From: Porphyra umbilicalis
Taxonomy: Eukaryota > Rhodophyta > Bangiophyceae > Bangiales > Bangiaceae
Direction of reading: 5' to 3'
Length of the DNA stretch: 64,000 bases
Assembly (NCBI GenBank): GCA_002049455.2
Contig: KV918879.1
Coordinates: 80,359 to 144,358, forward strand
Positions 19,477 to 29,699 of this stretch are shown here, one piece after another. How positions within the stretch are numbered: position 1 is the first letter of the stretch; every line of letters begins with the position of its first letter. The notes beneath the pieces were generated by a model. That model did not search any database. It saw only the letters and a list, made by a program, of their open reading frames with translations, and was not told the DNA's origin. The position numbers and the translations under genes were made by a program.

Positions 19477-21538
19477 CTACTGCGACGGCCCGCCGGAACG
19501 GCGACGGCTCGCTGGTGGAAGGGGGGGCCGACCGCCGGTACGGCGCTTGGCGGAGGTCCGACCGAAGACAGCGGCGCCAGCCCCAGAGTCGCCTGCCGCC
19601 TGGTCACCGGCACCGGTGGCAGCGACAAAGCCGGCGGGATTACGACTGCCGACGCCGGCAGCAGCGACAGACTCGGCGGCCGGCCGATTGCCGGCGGAAT
19701 TGGCCGCCGGCTGCCGAGCCGACGCACCGACAGACTGGCACGCAACAGCAGCACTGTTCGCGGCGGCCAGGTAGCGTCTTTGGATGTTCGCCAAGGCCGC
19801 CGCTCTTGCCGACGCTTGTGCTGCTTTCTTGGCGGCAATGCTTGCGTTTGTTGCCTCTTCTTTCGCGCTTGCTGCAGTGGCGACCGCCGCGCTGTACTTG
19901 GCCGACGCGGTCGCCGACTCGGCCGCCGCTGCAGTGGCGATAGCGGCCGCCTCGGCAGAGGCAGCAGCCGCCGCAGAGGCGGCCGCGACAGAGGCGCGAT
20001 GCACGGCGGCCCGGTCCTCGGGGCTTCGAATCAGCACGAACCGCTGCTTGCGGACGGCAGGTTGCGCCCACTGCTGGCGGGGCGGCCGCTCGCCAAAGAG
20101 GGAAGGCAAAGGGATGGACGGCGGGACGCCGGCTTCGACCGCGCCACCCGCCACCACCCCGACAGCCACGGCGGATGCGGCCGTTACGACAAGTCCCCGC
20201 CCCCCGGCCGCGGGCTCGGCTGCCGCTCGGGCGGCGGCGGGTCCTCCTCCAACCTTCTGGGCGGGCTTGGTGGTCTTTAACCCGGCTGCGGGCCGCCCGA
20301 CGTCCACCGCGGCGGGCTCGCCGGCCGACCTTCGGGCGGCGCGCCGCCCGTCCACCTCGGCAGGCTTGCTGGCGGCGCGCCGCCCGTCCACCTCGGAGGA
20401 CTTGGCTGCGGAAATTCGGGCGGCGCGCCGCCCGTCCACCTTGAAGGACTCGGCTGCCGAAATTCGTGCGGCGCGCCGCCCGTCCACCTTTGAGGACTTG
20501 GGTACCGACGGTCCGGCGGCGCGCCGCCCGTCCACCTGGGAGGGCTTGGTGGTCGTCGATCCGGCGGCGCGCCGCCTGTACACCTCGGAGGGCTTAGCGG
20601 CCGGCCGTCCGGCGGCGCGCCGCTCGTCCACCTCGGCGAGCTTGCTCGCGGCGCGCCGCCCGTCCACCTGGAGGGCTCGGTGGTCGTCGGTCGAGCGGCA
20701 CGCCGCCCGTCCACCTCGGAGGACTTGGCAGCCGACGGTCCGGCGGCGCGCCGCCCGTCCACCTCGGAGGACTTGGCTGCCGACGGTCCGGCGGCGCGCC
20801 CCCCGTACACCTCGAAGGGCTTAGCGGCCGGCGGTCCGGCGGCGCGCCGCTCGTCCACCTCGGGGGACTTGGCTGCCGACGGTCCGGCGGCGCGCCTCCC
20901 GTCCACGTCGGAGGGCTTGGTGGTCGTCGGTCGGGCGGCGCGCCGCCCGTCCACCTTGAAGGACTTGGCTGCCGACGGTCTGGCGGCGCGCCGCGCGTCC
21001 ACCTCGGAGGGCTTGGTGGTCGTCGGTCGGGCGGCGCGCCGCCCGTCCACCTTGGAGGGCTTGGTGGTCGTCGGTCGGGCGGCGCGCCGCCCGTCCACCT
21101 TGGAGGGCTTGGTGGTCGTCGGTCGGGCGGCGCGCCGCCCGTCCACCTTGGAGGGCTTGGTGGTCGTCGGTCGGGCGGCGCGCCGCCCGTCCACCTTGGA
21201 GGACTTGGCTGCCGACGGTCTGGTGGCGCGCCGCGCGTCCACCTCGGAGGGCCAAAGGGGCGACGGTCTGGCGGCTCGCCGCCCGTCCACCTCGGAGGAC
21301 TTGGCTGCCGACGGTCGGGCGGCGCGCCGCCTGTGCACGGCGGTAGGGCGCTGCCGCGCAACACAGGACGCGGGGGAGCCGGAGCGCAGCAGCACTGGCA
21401 CTGACAGTGCGCCAGATGGGGCGCAACAGCGTCCGTCCAGTCCCGCAGGAGCCTCCTATCCTCGTTGTTACGCAAGCGCTGCTGCGTCCGCTGCGTTCTC
21501 CGACGCCTGCTGTCGTTCGGCCTCTTCTCCCACCGCAT
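19477..21538 (-). other. Unidentified Ala-rich and 16-residue-repeat open frames
   Basis: Minus-strand open DNA directly upstream of the Myb-like gene. The segment 19477-20100 encodes a convincing Ala-rich, charged helix-like stretch (for example RFVLIRSPEDRAAVHRAS and AAKKAAQASARAAALANIQR). To the right lies a 48-bp repeat (16 residues, motif KVDGRRAARP). The frame shifts by one base near 20668, where a repeat copy lacks one T relative to its neighbours. A possible start is ATG 21538 (context GCGCCATGC) with a basic N terminus MRWEKRPNDSRRRR, but its frame differs from the repeat frame used downstream. Function unknown; may be an N-terminal extension of the Myb protein or a separate decayed gene. 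Confidence 0.35.
20330..21350. repeat. 48-bp minisatellite
   Basis: About 20 copies of a 48-bp unit containing GGCGCGCCGCCCGTCCACC, with spacing exactly 48 bp through 21025-21200 and more variation outside. Unit length divisible by three keeps several frames open. Confidence 0.9.
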
Positions 21539-21556
21539 GGCGCCGGAAGCCGCCCC

Positions 21557-21562
21557 TTTATA
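21557..21562 (-). promoter_or_regulatory. Possible TATA box
   Basis: Minus-strand TATAAA upstream of ATG 21538. Only 19 nt separate it from that ATG, so a typical start site 25-30 nt downstream would fall at or past the ATG; either the ATG is not used or the match is chance. Confidence 0.25.
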
Positions 21563-21654
21563 GGAGAGGAGCACCCGACGGGGTCGCCGGATGGTCACAC
21601 ACGCCACGCCCGGCAGCCCGCCACGGCAGCTGTGCACGAGGCACAGCTCACATC

Positions 21655-21990
21655 AGCGACGAGCGGCCGCCGCTCACAGACACCGACGGGCGGCCGCCGC
21701 CCACAGACACCGACGGGCGGCCGCCGGCCACTCACCGATGGGCGGCCGCCGCACACATCACCGACGGGCAGGCACCGCCCACACCCTCGACGCGCGGCCG
21801 CCGCCCACACCACAACGGGCGGCCGCCGCACACACCACCGACGGGCAGGCGCCGCCCACATCTTCGACGGGCGGCCGCCGCCCACACCACAACGGGCGGC
21901 CGCCTCGCACACCACCGACAGGCGGTCGCGGCCCACACAAACGACGGGCGGCAGCCGCCCCCACACCAACGACGGCCGGCAGTCGCCCGA
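21655..21990. repeat. Short-period GGGCGGCCGCC array
   Basis: About 12 copies at 27-30 bp spacing of GACGGGCGGCCGCCGC followed by CACAC-type spacers, degenerate at the right end. Shares the GGCGGCCGCC core with the 140-bp array at 10.2-12.0 kb. Confidence 0.85.
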
Positions 21991-21999
21991 AAAGCGCGC

Positions 22000-24350
22000 G
22001 CGCGCCACGCGCTTCGACCCGTGCGTGGCACGGGCGGCCGCCGCCCAGCGCTTACCGGCGCGGCAGCCGCGCCCACAAAAGGAGAGGCCGGGGTGCGGAG
22101 GGGAGCAGCGACGCGGGCAAGGGGACGGGGGGACGGGGTGGGAGGGGATTAACCACAGTTCCCACAAAGCGCGCAAAAGAAACCGCGCGCCCGAGAGCAT
22201 ACCCGACAACGGCACCACCACGTACCGGCGGCCGTTGGGGCCAGGGCCACCGCGAAAAAAAGCGCGCGCAAAGAAAGTGCGCGCACGACAGAGAGCCGCG
22301 TCGCAGACGTCGGCGGTAGCACAGGTCTCACGAAACCGTCCACCAGAGGCACTCGCACGACGTCGCGGAAGCAGCACGCCACTGCGCACCCCGACAACAA
22401 CCAGCGAGCGCGCATGGGCACGCTGCGCCACAAGGGCCACTTCACACACCCCCTCCGCGACACAGAGTAGGGGGTGGCCCGCGCGGGGCCGCACCCAATC
22501 CTGAGCGGAGAGTGCCTGCCAGGACGTCGCCGTTCGCTGTCTGTGGCGCACGAGATCGGAGAGGGAAAAATGTTGGAGGGCGCGTGCTGAGGGGGGGGGG
22601 CGCTAAACGAGTCGCCGTCTCACGGGCCGAACGCTCGCGCCAGGCCCCCAGAGGCAGCCACCCGCGCCCCGCGCTCCCCTCGCAGCTCTTCGCCGACGAT
22701 GCGTGGCGCGACGGCTGCCGAGGGCGCGTCGGTCTGAACAGCTCAAGCCGACACGGCCAACAGAAGGCAAGAAGCACGTGGACGCGCGTCCCATCCCCCA
22801 ACCATATCATACGTTGCCTGCGTGCTCGCGTGCGGCCGACGAGCCGTGGATGCGGCCGACGACCCGTGGATGGAACGTGTGCCACCTGAAAGGTTCAAAG
22901 AACGGGTCACAGTCCTGGCGCAGAGAGAGTGCTGCCAGTGTCGCCCTGAATAGCCAATCAAACGGTACTCCGTTGGATGAACGAGTTCTCCAGAAATCGG
23001 GTTGCTGACAAAGGCTCGTCTGCACCAGTAAACTGTTGCCGTTCTGGTCACTGTGCGGTTGCCTCAGCCATGAAATTTGGGCCAAGCCACCTCACCCTGA
23101 TCGTGTCCACAGCTTCCGTCTGACCTGTGAATAGTGACTACCGCCATCTGTCACTGACGGTCACCGCCAGCGCGGCCGCCTGAAGTGGCGCGGGCACCTG
23201 GCGAGTACCCCACCACGGGGCTGTGTTCCGCTGCGGGGGGGGATGGTGCATGCACTCATCCTCGCCGCAGCGGCACGCGGCGGGCCTGCGGGCCGCGTCC
23301 GGCGCGACACACGCCGCGGGCGCCTCGGCCACGACCCGGCGCGCTGGCCCAACGCGAGGCAGCCGCCTGGCAAGACGCCACGCGGTCGATTCCTGTCCGC
23401 GAACTGTATGCCTCTGATTTGCCTCGTCAGGTCGATCCGTCCCTGACGAGGGAGTCTTTCGGGACAGGCCCTGCCGGAGAGGATCACACAACAAGGGTCA
23501 CCACCAAGGTTGCACCCAACCAGGAGGGGTCGTGCCGGGGATGCACCACGCTCGCACGCTGCCCTGGAGGGGGGGTAGCGCGGGAGCACCGCCACGCTCG
23601 CACTAGTTGCCGGTGCGGCCTGCCCGGCGCGTGGGGCGCAACGCATTGCTTGGCGCCTGTGCCCTTGCCTCTGCGCTGTCCTCGGGCTGCCGCCAAAGTG
23701 GAAACTGGCGGTCCACCCACTTTCCTCATGGTCACTCCTCAGTCGTCAGTCTCGAGCTTTTTTGGATGACTGGTAATCTCACGTGCATGGCGGCGACCCG
23801 CGATCAGCGATGCCACTCCGAAAACCGTGGTCTGAGTCCTCCATTCATCGTTCGCCAGGCACACGACACTCGTCCAGCGAGGATCACACGAGTGTTGGTC
23901 GAACATCACCGCGATCACTGTCGACGTGGGGCTCTCATGCGTCACGTCTGAGGCCGCAAGAGCATACGTTGAGCACTCCTGTGTGTATCTCACGCTTGCA
24001 TGTCAAACGACAGCACGATAGGCTCAAAATACTCCATCTCTGTGCGCCGTGGCAACATGGCGCGCCGCCACGTGGCACATAAACTACGGTTTGGACGACG
24101 ATCTCGTACTTTGCGTCCTACATGTGCATCGTGTCAGCTTCGTGTCAAACAATTGCTGCTTTTCCTTGATTTCTCATCCGCAATCTGCCGTGCATCTCGC
24201 GCATCTCGCTTCCATGACGGCTGCGATAATCCGCGGAAGGCTTACTCCAACGAAATGGGCCACGGATAACCCACCAACGACAGGGACTATCATACGGAAA
24301 GTAGCCCGGTCCCAGGTAACTCTATAGCAGATATTGCCCTTTCTAGGCCC
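22000..24350. other. No gene recognised
   Basis: GC-rich to about 22.7 kb, then lower GC. Open frames, such as 23185-23769 plus, have no recognisable motif. No repeat family was identified. Confidence 0.4.
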
Positions 24351-24358
24351 CTACAATA

Positions 24359-24379
24359 GGCGGCCTCTGAGGGGCCGCC
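24359..24379. other. GC-rich hairpin
   Basis: GGCGGCC and GGCCGCC form a perfect 7-bp stem with a 7-nt loop in otherwise AT-richer DNA. Confidence 0.6.
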
Positions 24380-25012
24380 ACGTCGCATGTCCAATTGAGA
24401 TTTTAAAAATAGTCCTGTTACATTGTTAGGTTTGCTCTAACAGAGCTGTGCAGAACGCGCCCCAAATCGGTGGGGGCGTGCGCACACACACAGGTGCTCA
24501 GCTAATTTTTGAATAACCGGAGCGCATGTTGTCGCCGACTGGTGGTCACTCTTCAAGGACAATCCAGACAATCGACGACGTCAGCGCCCATCTGGCTATC
24601 CGTCGACTCAATCAACAACCAATACAGTCTGGCACCGCTCTTGTTCCGGGGGTAGGCCATAAACATAGCCCCCTTGCAGGTCTAAAATATTAATCTAAAC
24701 CTATGTAGGTCGTCGATTGTCACAACTCCCTTTCTCTAAATACACGCATTTTGGTGACGCTGGCGACGAGCGCTGAATGACAGATTGACCCCCCTTCTCA
24801 GACGCTATCTATACGGGCGATGTTCGAGCGTGCTCAGGCCCAGTCTACACAGCGCGTGCACGGCGTACTCAGATACGTGCTAGCCAATGGGAGCGCTTCG
24901 TTCTGTTCACACCCCAATCACGCTAATACTTTTAGACCTAATCCGGCCGACCGTGCGATCCCGCACACAGAGGACTTCTGAGCCGGAACAGGCTCATTCG
25001 GCGCACTCAAGC

Positions 25013-25070
25013 CGAACACGTTCACGTGCGCGAGATTTCTTTCTAAATCTCGCGCACGTGATCGTGTTTG
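25013..25070. other. Strong hairpin with CACGTG arms
   Basis: CACGTGCGCGAGATTT (25023-25038) and its perfect complement (25045-25060) are separated by 6 nt; the next 10 bp outward match at about 8 positions. Several further CACGTG or CGTGCACGG motifs follow to 25.55 kb. No gene is apparent nearby. Confidence 0.8.
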
Positions 25071-25599
25071 AAAAGGAATATGCCATTGGCGTCTATCGGC
25101 TGTCGCAGGAATGATTGGACGAGAAGGCTCCTCACGACTGCACCACTCGGATCAAGATGTGGGAGACCCGTCAGTTTTCGAGAGACGCCCGCTCGGTGCA
25201 GCCGCGAAGCTCTCGCGGCGTCGGTGTCACTCACGATACGATCTGCCAGATCTGGCTAAAGACTTTTGGCACAGTGTGTTCGTGCGTGCCGTGAAGAAAG
25301 ACGGCGCCACATCACGTGTTTTTTGGCGGACTTGTGCCCACTTTGGCGCCGAATCACGTTCACGTCGCTCGCCGTGTAGACTGGGCCTCAGCACGTGCAC
25401 GGCGTGTCTGACCAAAGGGACGCGTGCATTCGTGCTCGCGGCGACTGCGAGCGCTTTTCGTGCACTTGGACTTTCTTGTGTCTGAGAGGCAGTTACGCGA
25501 ATTTTCAAGCGTGCACGACGCACGTGCACGGCTTTTTTGTCGATTTCCCGTGCACACCCAACGCGAGCAGACTGGCAAAAATTAAGGTGCCGCCCCAAC

Positions 25600-26540
25600 C
25601 AAGGCCCCCCCCCTACCAGTGACAAGAATGGTTCATTCCAACAAGCACGGCTTGCATCCGCCGCCAGTTCCTACCCTCCAGCGTGCCGACGCTTCTCCAG
25701 GCTGCAGACCATCAGCGAGCAGGGACCTGCGCGCTCCAACGTTGGACGTGAGTCTTCAAGAGCAGCATTCGTGGGATTGCCTGGCCCTGCGCCGCCAACC
25801 ACCCTCGTTGGATCCCTGTGCTTTCGCCGATTCCCTGACCGTGCACTGCTCAGGTCCAATGCGCTCGCGCCAGAGTCCTCCTACTCTACCCCACCGTTTT
25901 CTTCCCGCAGCAGTCTCGACCTTGCCTTTGCCCCGCGCTGCCCACCACCAATGTTTGGTACGCGCGCTTGACCCAGTTCTCTTGTCGTTCTCAGGCTAGG
26001 TCTGGTGCGCTCGTGACGGACCCCCCCTATACTGCCCCACCGTTTCCTTCTTTCAAATCCCCTGTGTGCCTTCCCACTCCCCCAACCGACCAAACCCGAA
26101 GAGGTGCAAAATGATTTTCTGGTGAACTGTGGTCATGCAGGCCACTTTTGTGCTCGAATCACGTCGTTCGTGTGTGTCCCGTTAAGACAGTGACATCTGG
26201 GCGCTGCTCAGACACGGAATTGCGTGGCCAAACACGTGCTGAGACACGTGTCGTTTACATAGGGCCTCAAGAGGCATGTCTGAGCATGTTTCAGACGCAC
26301 CAAACACGAATACAGGCACCCTATTGGTCAGACAAAGAATGAGCTGTTCCATGATTGCTCCCTAGCACACGTACTTGGCTGCATTTGTTTTGACTTACAC
26401 TGACACAGGATGCGTGTGTTCGGGTTTTTTCCGTTTTCCCGAACACACACAGACTCATCAGACACGTAAAAAACGTCGCGCTAGTTGCCGGCATCCTGAA
26501 GTAGCCTGCGAGCGGGAAGCACTAAGAACAGCCGCGGCCT
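25600..26540. other. No gene recognised
   Basis: Mixed-composition DNA with short open frames only; multiple ACACG motifs at 26.2-26.5 kb. Nothing else supported. Confidence 0.4.
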
Positions 26541-26543
26541 CTT

Positions 26544-27262
26544 GTGTCTATTCTACAGACCGCATCATTTGATGCGATTCGCATCAATTGATGCAGTTTT
26601 TCTGTCCTCTGCTCAGAGAGAATGGCTGCTCTGTTGCTCATTCTGACGGCAGGAACGGGCCCTGCGTATTTTTTTATACTTTGGGTAGAAGGAGGCCGCC
26701 CAGAATACATTTTTTCCTTCCCATACAGGCGATGCCGCAGAAGCACCCAGCAGACCATCCTGCCATGTCCCCCACTCCCCCGCCCCATACGAAGCAGAGC
26801 TCTTCATGGGTTGTCCGTCGCCAGGAGACTCCACGTACCCTTTCTATGAGACACAGAGATGTCCCTAGGCAGAAACAACATGTTTGGACAGCCTCCGCAC
26901 GTCGAACAAGACGAGTACGCGGGGCCCCCACGGTGGTTGTTGCAAGTCCAAATTGACGTATACGGGGGTTCTGGGGGGGGGGGGGGGGGGGGGGATGGTC
27001 GGCCCCGCCGGCAGATGCCCTCTGAGTGGGCTTTTACCCATTTTTTCATATGAGGGTCATCCTCAATGGGTCTTCTTAAGGCTGGGCTGACAACTCGACC
27101 ACCAAGCTCCATACTGCCGACGAGAACATCAACAACGTGAGTTCATATGTGCCAAAAGGGCCGATTTCCGACTCAGATGCCCTGGAAGCCGTGATTCCGA
27201 CACCGCATCATTTGATGCGCAGCACCGCATCATTTGATGCGATTCTGCGGTAGAATAGACAC
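26544..27262. mobile_element. 719-bp MITE-like element with 13-bp terminal inverted repeats
   Basis: GTGTCTATTCTAC at 26544-26556 has a perfect inverted copy at 27250-27262. Just inside each end are paired dyads: GCATCATTTGATGC (26562) and the perfect palindrome GCATCAATTGATGC (26581) on the left, GCATCATTTGATGC twice (27205, 27227) on the right. No transposase frame inside. A G run of about 20 lies at 26977-26995. No clear target-site duplication was found, so superfamily is undetermined. Confidence 0.6.
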
Positions 27263-28020
27263 TAGCCGGATCTGGGGTGGACCTGCCAACGCTTCTTGCC
27301 AGCCAATCAGGCGGCCACGGAAAAGGGTTTGCACCAGGTCCTGCTTCCGATGTCGACGGCTGCGTTCGTACACTGGCTTTTCGGCTGCGAATCAACTTCT
27401 CCCGTCTCACCCCACCGTCGTCCCGCTGCGTGCACGCTTCTTTTCCCCGCCCTATCCCCACTGTGGCACAAAACGCCGTGTCACCCCAGCCCACAGAAAC
27501 AGATAGGGACACCTGAGGGAACCGGCCCGCACATCCTTGCTCTACTCTCGCTCAGTGGCACGGTCACCCAAGAAACCACCTGAAGGCGCAAAAAGGGAGG
27601 AAAGAGGTGAAAACGCACTTAAGTTTTGTGGGGAAGCCGGGCCACGGGCGCCCCGCTGTCCCCTCAAGGTATCCGAGCAAGCGGGCCCAAATGGCCCCGA
27701 ATTTCACACAGTAGCATCCCCAAGAGGCGATCTGGGGATCCTTATCAGTGAATTCCCCTACTGAAAAGCAGATAATTCAAGCAATCCACATGCAAATGCA
27801 AACGACGCGCAATCTATCAAGATCCCAACCAGCAAGGACAGCGCCACCTGTCCGAACCGGGGCTTGACCGGTCATCCACGTCACCCGGCGCGCCATCAAC
27901 CTCCTGGCCAGCAAAGGGGCGTGGACCGAGGCCGCGTAAGGCGAAACCCACTACTCGCGTTTCTTTTCAATTACACCCACTCTCTACTTCTGGAGAATAC
28001 GCTCGTCTCTTCGGACTGCC
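27263..28020. other. No gene recognised
   Basis: Upstream of the hypothetical gene starting at 28021; may contain its promoter. No distinct motif recognised. Confidence 0.35.
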
Positions 28021-28413
28021 ATGCCTGTCGGCGCCGCTGGCGCGAATCCTGCCGCCGTGTGGGCCAACCCCGCCTCTCTTGTCCACTCAATGCATGAGGC
28101 CCCACTCGACAACCAAGCCGACGTGGCCGCCGCTCGACCTCCCCCGGCCTCTCCATTGACGTTGGCTAGCCCAGAAGGCCTCCCGGCTTCACACGGGACA
28201 CGCGATGGGTTCGACCGGGGCACGTCCGAGGTCTCTTTGATGCGCTTGAGCTCCCTCGACCTGCGCGCGGTCCTGCGGGTGCTGGGCTTCGTTGGAAAGA
28301 TGGGCAACGGGCTTGAGAAGCACCACATCGCGCTGGAGGTTATGGAGCGCAATGGCATCAGCGACGTCACGCTCGAGGAGATGATAGAATACGACGTCGT
28401 GCACAGCCCGATC
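28021..28413 (+). CDS. Hypothetical protein, candidate first exon
   Basis: ATG 28021 opens a frame of 131 codons that looks coding, with a Pro/Ala-rich N terminus then an ordered part (LRAVLRVLGFVGKM, EKHHIALEVMERNGISD, LEEMIEYDVVHSPI). It is followed at 28414 by GTGAGT, a consensus splice donor, in phase 0. Without splicing the frame would continue to 28539 in low-quality sequence. No domain recognised. Downstream frames 28613-28945 and 29041-29667 on the same strand are candidate further exons. Confidence 0.4.
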
Positions 28414-29035
28414 GTGAGTTTCTCCCGCACCCGGTCCTCCTTCCTGATCACCACTTCGATGGTGGCGGTCACTGGCATGCGCTCGCCCCTTCCTGGTGGC
28501 GATTCTCGTGGGCTCGGCGTGACACCCAACCTCGGTTAGTGGCGGCCGTCGCACGAGCGGCAGTGCGGTATGCGGCGGTCGGCGCCGCCTCTTCTCCCGG
28601 TACGCCGGATCGGTGCCGGCTCCCATCGTCGGTGCGTCGATGCGCTCCAATGACGTTCCGGGTGACACCTCAATGGGCTCACCCGAGAGCACTTTCAACG
28701 AGAACGTCATGACTAGTTTGAGTGCCGCTGTCAGCCCCGGCGGCGCCGTGGGCGTTGCGATGCGGGGCCTGCGCAAGGGCGTGCGCGGGTCGGACGTCAA
28801 TCACCTCCCGAGCTCCGCCGCGCAACCAAGCATGACCAAAATTGCTGGCGAGCGGGCGGTGACAACGTCTACGTTGCGCAAAACTCCCGCGGGAGAGAGC
28901 CGGAATTTACGGCCAACGACTGTGCCCGGCTTTTACATGTCTTGACGAACAAGGAAAATCGCCTGGCGTTTAGGCGCGACAACCAACCTCTCTCAAGGCC
29001 CGAGCTCGAAAAAAACAATCTGGGTCTCTGGTAGA

Positions 29036-29667
29036 CGATTGTGAAACCGCTGTTCAACCGTGAGTCGTACTCTGCTGTACCGGCATTACTCGTGGACGGA
29101 GTCATGGAAGAAAACGTGCGCGGCGTCGACCGGCGCCGCTACTCGGGCCTACGAAACGCTACTAGCCTTGAGACAAACTACCGCGCGATGCGCTTGGCGT
29201 ACCCAGTGGCCATCGGGTACCACAAGCGCACGGGAAAGAACGCCCATGCGGAGCTCACGCGATATGTCAATGGAGACATGCGTTTGCTGTACATGCATAT
29301 GCTTTTTCGAGATAAAAAGGAGGCTGGCTATGTGCTGCGCACGTTACCAGCGGCGGCCCAGGGGGGGGTCGGATTGCCTGGGAGCTCGGAGGTAAGGACG
29401 CCGGTGCAGGGTCGGAACAAGCGTGCAAAGGTGGCTGCTGTGGCCATCGACGGGATTTGGGGACTGACTTGCGCCCTGTCTGGACTGGCCCAAGCCTTCG
29501 CGGAACCAAGCGGCACGTCAGCGTTAATGGACATTCACGACAACGCGCAGGATGTGGAAGCTGAAATGGAACAGCTTCAAGCCGCCCGCCGCGACCTATA
29601 TGACATGCCAGTCGAAGACATAGCCCAACTTGTGGTCCAGCAAATCGGTCACAGCTCGAAAAGCTGA
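29036..29667 (+). CDS. Hypothetical protein, candidate last exon
   Basis: About 209 codons open to TGA at 29665-29667, preceded by CTCTGGTAG, a plausible splice acceptor just before 29036; the exact phase to the upstream exon was not settled. The frame has balanced, protein-like composition: LETNYRAMRLAYPVAIGYHK, a possible nuclear-localisation stretch GRNKRAKVA, and an acidic helical C terminus VEAEMEQLQAARRDLYDM. No known family recognised. A TG-rich tract at 29690-29830 follows and may be 3' untranslated sequence. Confidence 0.4.
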
Positions 29668-29699
29668 CGGATTCGAACTCGTAGGCGTTTGTGTGCACA

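Noticed and set aside
7484..23165. Shared ACTGACGGTCA at about 7487 and 23152 as ends of one Harbinger element
   Set aside because: The two copies are in direct, not inverted, orientation and the match does not extend, so they do not define transposon termini.
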